Assembly: GCA_032690845.1 (NCBI GenBank)
Contig: CM064420.1
Location: 66,514,707 to 66,578,706, forward strand
Direction: 5' to 3'
Source of the DNA: Eleusine coracana subsp. coracana
Lineage: Eukaryota > Streptophyta > Magnoliopsida > Poales > Poaceae
DNA length: 64,000 bases
In this document: piece after piece, positions 12,102 through 22,059 of the stretch
Position numbering within the stretch: position 1 is the stretch's first letter
How the letters are laid out: each line of letters starts with the position of its first letter
Made by a program: the position numbers and the translations under genes
Notes under the pieces: generated by a model
The model's database searches: none
The model's input: only the letters and a program-made list of their open reading frames with translations
What the model was told of the DNA's origin: nothing

Positions 12102-12944
12102 CTTTTATAACCAGATTGCAATGTAAAAACGCGAAACAAAAATAAATTTCATCCGCGCAAAAATCCGAATGAAAATAAAAACAGAACACGTCCAGAGCAA
12201 AAATCCTGCTTCGATGAGAGATCGAACTCACATAATCCCACCTCGGGACTGAAGCCTTCAACCGGTCGCTTGGTTGTAGATTGATGAAAAGTTGGGACGT
12301 AATATGGATGTGATTGATTTGATTTGCTTCTCAGTGAGGCTGGCTCGCTTCTGGCCAGACAGGCCCAATTCATACAGGTTGAAGACATGCAACATGCCAT
12401 TGTTTGGTTGACTGAACTACCTTATACAAGCTGAGCACAACAACTGATTGGTTGATTGCATAACATACAAAAACTGCATGGCACATACAAAGACATGTGT
12501 TTGGTTGGCTGAATGGCATAGGGTTTGAACACATTGCATTATAAGAATGGTAAGGTTACCACCTTAGTTTTACATTGTTCATACAGAGTAGCACTTGTAA
12601 GATGATGATACAAGAATGAAAACTAAGACAATAATGATTATGAGCTAACCAACTATGATGACATTTTTGAATGATATTTTTCTCTTGTGGGTGATTGCTT
12701 TGGGCAGATGAATGTCATTAGTGCAATCTTTGAAAGCAACAACTACTTCTGCCTTTGTCTTGTAACCTTTGTAGCAAGCTCCTGAGAAACAATTTACTTG
12801 TTCATGAAATTCTTTCCAGGTAGAGAAGATGTCAGTTTTGCGGTCACAATGCATAACGTACCAAGTTATAACTGGTATCTAAAAAAACAGCACAGAATAT
12901 AAGAATTGAAGAGTTTAGTTTTGAAAAAAAAAGCACACATAGAC
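12102..12944. other. Left sub-terminal part of PIF/Harbinger block
   Basis: No gene recognised. From about 12330 the sequence contains CAGGCCCAATTCATACAGG and TTGTTTGGTTGACTGAAC, resembling in inverted orientation the GGCCTGGCCCA and TGTTTGGTTGCCTGTAC elements at 53640-53690. These are probably the two ends of one old Harbinger element; exact terminal inverted repeats could not be fixed. Confidence 0.35.
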
Positions 12945-13110
12945 AATGTAGTTGTGATCAGATAATGCAATTGAGTTGTGCTCAGATAATGTAAAGAGTA
13001 TTGGTGCTCAAATTTGTAATAAAAGCCATCATAGGCAATGGAGTTGTGCTCAGATAATGCAAGAATCAACATGTCACATCACAAGCAAAGGAGTTGTGCT
13101 CAGATCACGT
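12945..13110. repeat. Sub-terminal repeats GAGTTGTGCTCAGATAATG
   Basis: Four copies, full or variant, at about 12950 (GTTGTGATCAGATAATG), 12973-12991, 13041-13059 and 13091-13109. An inverted GCTGAGCACAAC lies near 12431. Clusters of short repeats near an end are typical of transposase-binding regions (inference). Confidence 0.6.
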
Positions 13111-13477
13111 AAATAAGTAGATAGAAATAGAAAGTAAATGAGAATGGTCAACAACAACCATGCTCAACTTTCCACATCATCGGCAATTCAACTGATTGAT
13201 CAAATACATCATCATAGTCACTTGATATAGCTCAATTTAACTTGCCACAACCAGATATCCTAATAGACCTAAAAGACCATACACCACCATAAGACCCAGA
13301 CAAGTAAAGTACCAATAGTTGCACAACAAGCAAGTTGTGCAAAACCAAAAGAAGGGAGCCCATTGCTGGTAGCTCCAATCCACTCTGACCTGCACAAAAT
13401 AGTCACTACATAAAAGGAGATTATCTAGGTTCATCTCTCCATAAAATAGTGATCTGTCAATATGCATATTAGGAGTT

Positions 13478-14186
13478 CTAAAGGTAGTAGTGTTTGGCAA
13501 GCCATGTCCGAAGCCACAAGACAAGGTGTGGTTCAGTCATCTGCACAAATGCATCACCTTGAGCCTTGTTGTCAACCATATAGGAGAAGGCACATATGAG
13601 AGCCTCCTCGGTGAAACCAGGCATATACATAACTCCACCATAAAGCTCAGGATTGAAAGCCTCAACCTTGGTCTCACGAATAGCAACAGCCACATCCTTA
13701 ACTACCTCAGTCATGCTACATAGGACAGCACTGTCTTCTTCAGTCATGGCAGTCCTCCTCCTCTTGTTAGGCGGATGACCAGCACTAGTGACCTCCTTGG
13801 ATGCTTCATCCATGGCCTTGGCCATTTCCTCAACAGACTTCACAACCTTCTCCTCATCAAATTTTAGCCCAGAGCTACCAGAAGCAGTCCTCCTTATCAG
13901 TTTTTAGCCCAGAGCTACCAGAAGCAGAGTCAATAAAGGGAATGCTTAAAGCCTCATTGGAACCCATAACGTACTTGCCAGTGGCCAAACTAGTCTCAAA
14001 TATGGTCATCATCTACTTGTAGCTCTCTATTGGCTTGTTCTAAGTATTAAGCATCCTTAGGATGTGCCTGTTAAGAAAAAACATAGTACATATTATTTGT
14101 TACTCAACAAAATAAAATGAATAAGCTTAACTAGTTATGAGTGATCAAAATTACTAACATACCTTAATGTGGCCACCGAAGTGCTC
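13478..14186 (-). pseudogene. PIF/Harbinger ORF1 (Myb/SANT-type), C-terminal piece
   Basis: Reads (K)EHFGGHIK, then a GT-AG intron (about 14041-14164), then AHPKDA, FETSLATGKYVMGSNEALSI, VEEMAKAMDEASKEV and PPNKRRRTAMTEEDSAV, ending near 13478. This is the C-terminal part of the Myb/SANT-like ORF1 protein that grass PIF elements carry beside the transposase and that helps it bind DNA and enter the nucleus. Stops (for example directly after AHPKDA) and a 27 bp tandem duplication near 13862-13930 show decay. The preceding part of the gene lies across two insertions, at 18618-18747 and 27209-27625. Confidence 0.7.
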
Positions 14187-14339
14187 TTTGTTGAGACTTA
14201 ATCTCGGCAATAGACATAGGGTTAATTATAACTAATTATTTTAATTTCTAAGCAAACAATATTAATTATAACTAATCATTTTAATTTTCTTTATTGTCAG
14301 GAACATCGATGATAAATAGGCAGATACACCATTCGACAC

Positions 14340-14650
14340 AGAGTGATTTCCTCGCTCTTATCGGTCGGCCACGCCAGCTCTGACCGCTCTCATTGGTCGA
14401 CCATGATAGTTCCGACTAGCTCCGTCGGTCGGCTTACAGCTTCGACCACTTTTATCGGTCGGCCATGCTAGTATCGACTATCTTTATCGGTCGGTTTACA
14501 GCTCCAACTGCCTTCGTCGGTCGGCTACACCAGTTCCGACTGCCTTCGTCAGTCGACTACACCGGCTCCGACTGCCTTCGTCAGTCGGCTGCACCGGCTC
14601 CGACTGTCATCATCAGTCTACCATATCATATCTGACCATCGTCATCGGTG
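14340..14650. repeat. Degenerate ~40 bp tandem array
   Basis: Units of the type TCGGTCGGC-(C/T)ACACC-(A/G)GCTCCGAC-TGCCTTCGT repeat about seven times with divergence. CpG-rich against an AT-rich background. Similar spacer arrays occur in grass LTR elements; its origin here is unknown. Confidence 0.6.
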
Positions 14651-14852
14651 TCACTCGATCATCACTTCATCAGCGATCGACGGCTACAACAACTTCGGCT
14701 GCCTTCTTCACTCGACCTTATCGTCTTGAGTTTAGCACCACTGCCACTTGGACATTATATTCCGAGTTGAGCGCGGGTGCCACTCATAACGACGATTGTC
14801 TCGGGGGCTTCTTTGAAGCGAATCACTTTTTATCAAATTTATGGTTGATGTC

Positions 14853-14853
<1 letters not shown>

Positions 14854-14907
<54 letters not shown>

Positions 14908-15275
14908 TACTCCCAAGTGTAGTTACTCCCATATTAAAAAATCCACCTTGGGTATGTGTTCATACTTATTTATCATTTTAAGTATGTACATATACTTAAA
15001 ACAAGATTTTTGAGAGTGATAACCATAAATATTTGTGAAGAGTTTTCTAGTTATAAGCATATAAAGATATATCGCATTTACTACTATATAAAAGTGAGTA
15101 TGTCTCCATACTTCATATATTCCAACAAAAAAAAAATGAGTATGTACACATACCCTCTAGTATGACTATATACTTAATTTATAAATCTCAAGTATGTAAT
15201 GATACTCTCTAAATTCCTCTAAATTATAAGACATATATGTGGGAGTAGCTACTCCTAAGAGTAGGAAAAATACTT

Positions 15276-15339
<64 letters not shown>
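14854..15339. mobile_element. Micron-like MITE in a (TA)n microsatellite
   Basis: A core of about 375 bp (14905-15280) is flanked on both sides by long TA tracts (14854-14904 and about 15280-15339). The core has imperfect inverted ends, CTACTCCCAAGTGTAGTTAC on the left against CTACTCTTAGGAGTAGCTAC on the inverted right. Micron MITEs of rice are of similar size and sit within (TA)n tracts. Confidence 0.5.
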
Positions 15340-15340
<1 letters not shown>

Positions 15341-15343
15341 CTG

Positions 15344-15374
15344 TATTATATCACTCCGTGGGAGTGATATAATA
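15344..15374. repeat. Perfect 14 bp hairpin
   Basis: TATTATATCACTCC, loop GTG, then GGAGTGATATAATA. A related imperfect palindrome (AATCACTCCCTGGGTGTGATT) lies near 18015-18045, so the two may mark the ends of an AT-rich sub-element of about 2.7 kb. Confidence 0.6.
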
Positions 15375-18185
15375 TTCCACTCCCTTACCACTTTAGGAGC
15401 CAGAACAAAGCACGGACTCAACCCAACCTATTTACTCGTCCATCTCATGCCCACATGTCATTTAATTTTTCAAAGCAATAACAACACCATAATTATAGGG
15501 ATTTATTTGGAAGGTAAAGGCCCATGGAGATTTATTTACATTGATCACGTTCCCATCTTCCTTATTTATACTCCCATATATTCTCTTTCCGTCAAAACCA
15601 TGCGTAGCTGATGATGATGTTCTGGCGTTGGGCCATGTACGCAGGAGCTAGGATGCAAGACGATACGCACATCTCAGCCGGGTAGGAATTCTACTACCAT
15701 CCATTTCTTTGATGCAATTTTGATCATTTTAATTGTTTTATCAATTTTTTTGTATAGCACAGCATGGAGAAGAGATAATCAAAGAATACCTGCCGGACTG
15801 CTTTACCATCCCGGTGTGCTCCTGCTGAAAGACAAGGTATAAATCAACCAGTCAGGTACAGAATTCCTCTGTGAATTTGACTTCACTTTCCTAGTGTTTT
15901 TTATGGTTTTGTTGATTATTTTTCTACAGCGGATTGGAGGAGAATATGAGCAGTTGAGCACTAGGTTGGCTGAGAATATAGACCCACAAACGGCACATTG
16001 AATGAGTAGAATTTTGCCAGACTGTATTCCCACCCCTATTCTCTACAAGGTGCAAGCACATGTGGATCTTGTTCGATTGTTCCTGCATCGTGTGCTGCTG
16101 CAAGATCGGCTCCCTTCGAAGGCATGATGCTGCGTCCGCAAGATCGGCTACATTGTCAGCTCCTTTTAAGCGGCGTATTTTGAAGATTATATGGTGGTGT
16201 ACATATATATAGTATTTAACTTGTAAATTTCAAATATAATTTCAGATTGTAAAATCATGTTATTTTTATTAGTTTCTTTTTGAAAGCTACCAGTTCATGT
16301 AACAAAAATAAAGCTTATTTTATTAAGGTGCGGCATTTGGTAACAAAAATAAAGCTTGTTTATTTTTTGAAACCGTATTTTTTGTGGTCAAGCAGCACTC
16401 ACAAAAATGGGTTGTCTCGTGATACTTCTTTTGTTTGAGATCAAACGTATTTAACAAAATATCAAAATGTGCCTACAATCATAAATAAACATTCACTTAA
16501 GAGTATAAAGAAGTTGTTGCATGTTTACTTCTTAGTGCTCCATAAGAGAATATAAGCGAATTCCGCCGCCTAGTTTCAATACCTCAGATTCTAATCATAA
16601 AACCTCTAACATTTTGATGAGATTGTAAAGTTCTCCAGTAGCATATTTAGCTGTGGCATATAAACTATATCTGGTTGCAAAATATGTCAAATATATTACA
16701 GTCATGAAAGCACTAGGTTCTTATGATCTGAATTAGTTATTTGCGGTCCCATTGGATCCAAATCACAAAAGTTGTAGTAAAGTTGCTAGTGTGTCATATA
16801 GACCGAGTGAATTTTGGTCCTCAGATTGGATCATTGGCATACATATTATGATATAAAATTGCATCCTAAGGTAAGAATTTTTGCTCTCTTGTGTTGTTTG
16901 CAATGGACAAGTTAGTAGAGGCAAAGAACAATCAGGATGTCAAATATGTACCAGCATGCATGCATGCAAAAATTTAATTGATGGGTTATGCATATGGTAG
17001 GTAATTACCAAAAATTAAAAATGGCATTGATTACATGACCAAGCATGAAGGCACGCTAATGCAGTTGGGCGCATTGTCCTGTTTGTCACACCTCGGTAGG
17101 GAATAGGGATGTAAAATAATGTATCTAAAAGCATACAAGTTCATATTATGCAATAGTAAATAATTGGTGTGATATGTCACAAAATATGTTGATGTTTTTT
17201 ATGAGCAAGCATAACGATTTTATGATCGCACGTACATGGTTCTTATGGTTGCATAATATTTTATACTCGCATAGTTTGGAAATTGGAGCTTCTCGTCAAT
17301 TTGGGTCTGCTGAAACAGTAATTAACAACAGCAATTAAGAGCTGAACATGCATGTAATTAGCATCTACAATTAAGAAAGGAGGTGCCGCACAAATGCATG
17401 CATACATGAATTTGTTATCTACATGCGTAAGTGAAATTCTTGCTTTTCAAAATGATATATCATTTGTGAGCAGACTACTTTCTCTGTAAATAATGTAGCA
17501 TGCATATATTTGCTTCTAGGAAATAAGCTTGATGGTAAATTGTAAATAGAATAATATTTTACATGCGTAGTCACCATTATTTGCCATCATAAAAAGTAGC
17601 CTTTTCTAATCTCAATTAGTATTTGTGGCCTGGTTGTATCCAGATCACAAAACATTGTCCAATTTTGACACCTGTGCATGCCTACTTGCAGCAACAATGA
17701 GAAAAATCTTGCTTCATTATAATTTATTATTGTTTTTGCTATGGTAAACTATTTACAATTTCATAAGGTTACATTGTTTGGGATAACTCTGAGCTCGTCA
17801 TCCATTTGTGTAAGGTAATAAGATAGTAATTAACAAAGAAATCAAGACCTAAGCTGGATGCATTCATGCAATTAACAACCCTAATTAAGTGTGCATGGTC
17901 ATGCGCATGTGAGGCCCGTGGGTGCATCCTGTAATTAAGAGCTGCCTGCTGCCTGCCTGCGTGTGTGGTTAGTGGGTGCTTGATTTGGGTTCGATGGGTA
18001 GGCTGGAGAGTGATTTAATAAATCACTCCCTGGGTGTGATTTTTATTCGACGTACCAATTGATTTCTCGAAGAAATTTTTAGATCTTTGAGATTCTCACA
18101 AGCTTGTTGATACAAAGCATGACATAAACCAGTTGGAAAGCTACTAAATATTATCATAAAGCTTGCAAGACTCTCGGGCTACTAT
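15375..18185. other. AT-rich interior without a recognised gene
   Basis: Two short readings near 15760-15840 and 15930-16060 share the phrase LPDC (ILPDCIPTPILYKV in the second) and are separated by intron-like sequence. They could be captured gene scraps but are not recognisable. CATGCATG repeats occur near 16955. Nothing else seen. Confidence 0.3.
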
Positions 18186-18565
18186 TGATGACCTGTACCC
18201 GGGGTACCTCACATAGAAGAAAAGTGGAGATAGACTCCTATTATGATATGTATATTAGACCGACTAGGACTCTACCACGTAACCCTGTCCCCCCAGATAT
18301 ATAAAGAGGGACAGGGGTCCTCCTCAAGGGACAAGTCCATAATTAGACAAGTCCTCAATTAGAAAGCAATAGAGGATCGCACAATTAGACACAACTAGAC
18401 ATCATCGTCTAGGTCTACCCACCTCGTCTAGATCTATAATCTAGATATATCAATACAAATACCACAGAACACAGGACGTAAGGTTATTATCCTCTGGGAG
18501 GCCCGAACCTGTATAAATCGGTGATGTATATCATCTCTCGATCTCACACATACCCCTGTCCTACA
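18186..18565. repeat. LTR-like segment
   Basis: TGATGACC...CCTACA encloses a GTACCCGGGGTACC palindrome and a promoter-like ATATATAAAG near 18297, resembling a gypsy LTR. Neither a partner LTR nor a target duplication was found, so only a fragment or solo LTR is proposed. Confidence 0.3.
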
Positions 18566-18617
18566 TATAAATCCTCATAGGTGAACTACCCTATGTCTAT
18601 TGCCGAGATTAAGTCTC

Positions 18618-18747
18618 GACACTCTTCTTCAAGTGTGATTATACACAAGTCCTCATCCCAATTAGCACCACTCAACTCCCTCAACTTGGAGACCCTCATC
18701 CATCGCTGCCTCCACTTACACAAATAGATGTAGACATGTGTACCGGT
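18618..18747 (-). pseudogene. PIF/Harbinger ORF1, middle piece
   Basis: Minus strand reads THVYIYLCKWRQRWMRVSK, then LRELSGANWDEDLCIITLEE. This is the second half of the Myb/SANT-like DNA-binding domain: KWRQRW with L-x-x-LSGA and WDED is diagnostic of the PIF ORF1 family. It is bounded on one side by the 4.4 kb TIR element and on the other by the CRM-like element, both of which interrupt the domain. Confidence 0.75.
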
Positions 18748-19677
18748 TGATGTGGACAAGGGTGCCTGATCTTCCGAAAGGTTTTGGATATGTTGATTTG
18801 GTCGAAGGTGACACATAAATCGATCCGGCTTCAGAACAGTACGTTCTAAACCCTGCAATCACAACACAATGTCTCCTCTGGTTATCAACCGTTCAAAAAC
18901 AATTGACCTCACCGAGAAGGCCAATCCTGGCCTTCCCTGCCTGTGAATCAAGAACACAAGCAGGAACAAAGAAGAATGCAACACAATTGCAGATGTATGA
19001 TTAAACTCACAAAGTTGGGGTCTCACAAACCGATGAACGGCGACACTGTTTATGAACATAATTGATCTAAGCAAAACCCAAACCCTAATGGTGCGGTGGC
19101 GGCTATATATGAAGACTCTAGGGTCATGCAAGACCCTCTGAATGCACTCCTAATTAGGCTCAACTGGATACAAAGCCCAAAGACCAAAAACCGGTGATAC
19201 AACACCAAAATAGATTCTGGATCCTTTCTTGTTTCAATGATTACCAATGATTCCGGATGAATTTTGACATGAGACCGGCAGCATTGGAAAAGTCTTCTTC
19301 TTATCTTTCCGTGCATATGTAGAACGTCCAAATCCGAGTCCGTATGCATCCTGGACATCTGTTTTAGTGCAAACTAGTCCTGGGCCCTAAAACAGACTCG
19401 AAGTCGGTTTTGGTTGGGCCTTCACCTTGGCTTCCATGTCCTTGCTGGTCCTCCACATCTCCAAATCCTTCTTCCAACATCTCTGGTCCTGTCCATGGTT
19501 CCTAATTACAATATAATCATTATGTAGCAAACCATTCTCAAAGTGACATATGATGAAGAACGTAGGAATGAGCTCACCTCTAAATTTAGTCATCATGCAT
19601 GAGCTCTAGTCATTGGATCTTGCAAGTCTAGAATTGGAGGAGTGTTGCATGTATCCTTAGGAGTGATGTCCTCATCA
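18748..19677 (-). repeat. 3' LTR of gypsy element A
   Basis: 930 bp. In element orientation it starts TGATGAGGACATC and ends TCACATCA. The same LTR family is present at 26307-27208, 44284-45205, 51550-52471 and, partly, at 52477-52813 and 53400-53494. Confidence 0.85.
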
Positions 19678-21360
19678 TCCTCCCCCTCTTGAAGTGGAGT
19701 CGTCCTTGACTCAAGCTCATCTTCTTCTCCCAAGTATGGTTTCAAATCTGAAATGTTAAAAGTAGGACTAACCCCGAACTCGAGAGGCAACTCAAGTTTG
19801 TATGCATTATCATTAATCTTCTCAATTATTTTGAATGGACCATCAACTCTAGGCATTAATTTAGACTTTCTCAATTCTAGAAATCTATCCTTCCTCAAGT
19901 GTAACGACACTAAATCTCCTACATCAAGCTTTACTTCCTTTCTACCTTTACTACCAACAATTTTATACTTTTCATTCATCTTTTAAATACTAAGTCTAGT
20001 GGTCTCATGCATTTGCAAAATAAATTCAGCACACTCCTTAGCATCATCATGAACTCTCTCATTAATAGATAGAGGAAGTATATCAAGTGGAGTACGGGGA
20101 TCAAAACCATATACTACCTTGAAGGGACTTACCTTGGTAGTAGAATGTGTTGCCCGATTATAAGCAAACTCAACATGAGGCAAACATTCTTCTCATTGCT
20201 TCAAATTTTTCTTCAAAATAGCTCTCAACATAGTGCCCAAAGTGTGGTTCACAACCTCAGTTTGTCCATCAGTTTGTGGGTGACAAGTTATAGAAAATAA
20301 CAACTTTGTACCCAACTTATTCCAAAGCGTGCGCCAAAAATGACTCAAGAATTTTGCATTACAATCTGAAACAATAGTGGAAGGCATGCCATGCAAACAT
20401 ACAATTTCTTTGAAAAAGAGGCCAGCAATATAACTAGCATCATCAGTTTTATGACATGGTATAAAGTGTGACATCTTAGAAAATCTATCCACAACAACAA
20501 AAATATTATCAATCCCCCTCTTAGTCCTAGGCAGTCCTAAAACAAAGTCCATAGAAATATCTGCCCAAGGAATAGAAGGAACAGGCAGTGGCATGTATAA
20601 ACCATGTGGATTCAAATAAGACTTAGCTTTTTGACATGTAGTGCAGCGAGCAACAAAGAGCTCAACATCTTTCCTCATCCTTGGCCAAAAGAAGTGTGTG
20701 GCCAAAATATTCTCCGTCTTCTTGGCACCAAAATGATCCATCAATCCACCTCCATGTGCCTCCTGTAACAACAAAAGACGAACAGAACCAACTGAAATGC
20801 ATAGGCGGCTAGCTCTAAACAAGAATCCATTATTCAACACAAATTTGTTCCATGCACGACTTTCTTTACAATGCAGCAATACATCCTTAAAATCAACATC
20901 AGCAGCATATTGTTCTTTAATTGCCTCAAGTCTAAAAATTCTACAATCAAGTTGAGACAATAAAGTATAGCGCCTAGATAAAGCATCAGTGATCACATTA
21001 TCCTTCCCTTTCTTATGTTTAATAATGTAAGGAAAAGACTCAATAAACTCAATCCATTTAGCATGTCTATGGCAAATTACATTGAGAACGAATATACTTA
21101 AGGGATTCATGATCAGAATGAATAACAAATTCTTTGGGCAATAGATAATGATGCCACGTCTCTAAACAATGTACAAGTGCATACAATTCCTTATCATACG
21201 TGGAGTAATTCAAAACAGGCCTAGTAATTTTCTCACTAATGTATGCAACGAGTTTACTATCTTGCATCAAAACACCACCAATGCCTATACCACTAGCATC
21301 ACATTCAAGCTCAAAAATCTTATCAAAATTAGGTAATTGTAGTAATGATGCATGTGTAGG

Positions 21361-21690
21361 TGATACATCCGGCCCAGGTAAGGTGGAACGAAGCCTGACA
21401 CACCGATCCGGATTTCCTGAATCCCGCAATCTTAGCACCACAACTCCTGCCGAAAGCCCGACACACCGATCCGATTCTAGGTCCACGACCCGAATCCGCA
21501 ATCTTAGCACCGCAACTCCGGCGCCCCCACTCAGGGAAAGGTCCAATCTCCCTAAAAGACTAGTCTGATAGGGGAAGGGTGGCTCTCCCTTTTAAGGTGG
21601 CTTCCACCTCCCAAGCTAAGCAAGGTGGGATTATTCAGAGGCTCACACGGTCGCCGCCCCAGCGGGTAACAGTGGAAGATGTCCTCATCA
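21361..21690 (-). repeat. 3' LTR of miniature element
   Basis: 330 bp, plus-strand ends TGATACATCC and GATGTCCTCATCA. Confidence 0.9.
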
Positions 21691-21729
21691 TTCTCCCCTT
21701 CTTAACAAGGGCCCAGCTCTGATACCAAA
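21691..21729 (-). other. 39 bp internal domain: PBS plus PPT
   Basis: The reverse complement begins TTTGGTATCAGAGCTGGGCC and ends AAGAAGGGGAGAA. Only the two priming sites required for reverse transcription are retained. Confidence 0.9.
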
Positions 21730-22059
21730 TGATACATCCGGCCCAGGTAAGGTGGAACGAAGCCTGACACACCGATCCGGATTCCCTGAATCCCGCAATC
21801 TTAGCACCACAACTCCTGCCGAAAGCCCGACACACCGATCCGATTCTAGGTCCACGACCCGAATCCGCAATCTTAGCACCGCAACTCCGGCGCCCCCACT
21901 CAGGGAAAGGTCCAATCTCCCTAAAAGACTAGTCTGATAGGGGAAGGGTGGCTCTCCCTTTTAAGGTGGCTTCCACCTCCCAAGCTAAGCAAGGTGGGAT
22001 TATTCAGAGGCTCACACGGTCGCCGCCCTAGCAGGTAACAGTGGAGGATGTCCTCATCA
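21730..22059 (-). repeat. 5' LTR of miniature element
   Basis: 330 bp, nearly identical to the first LTR. Confidence 0.9.

Larger units (their letters stand above)
14193..18617. mobile_element. 4.4 kb element with perfect 30 bp terminal inverted repeats
   Basis: The first 30 bases (GAGACTTAATCTCGGC..., 14193-14222) are exactly the reverse complement of 18588-18617. The element splits the Harbinger ORF1 coding sequence. The flanks GTGCTCTTT and ACACTCTTC are an imperfect 9 bp direct repeat differing only by transitions, fitting a decayed Mutator-type target duplication. No transposase is seen. It holds a 40 bp tandem array, a Micron-like MITE and an LTR-like stretch. Superfamily is uncertain. 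Confidence 0.55.
21361..22059 (-). mobile_element. Miniature LTR retrotransposon (TRIM/SMART type)
   Basis: Two 330 bp LTRs flank only 39 bp. The whole is bordered by a perfect 5 bp target duplication GTAGG (21356-21360 and 22060-22064). In the minus orientation the 39 bp consist of a primer-binding site TGGTATCAGAGC, complementary to initiator tRNA-Met, followed by a polypurine tract AAGAAGGGGAGAA. There is no coding capacity. LTRs differ at 4 of 330 positions by my reading, all transitions. The uninterrupted target sequence is present in the related pol at about 47220-47232. Polypurine tract and LTR start closely match those of the CRM-like host element. Confidence 0.9.
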
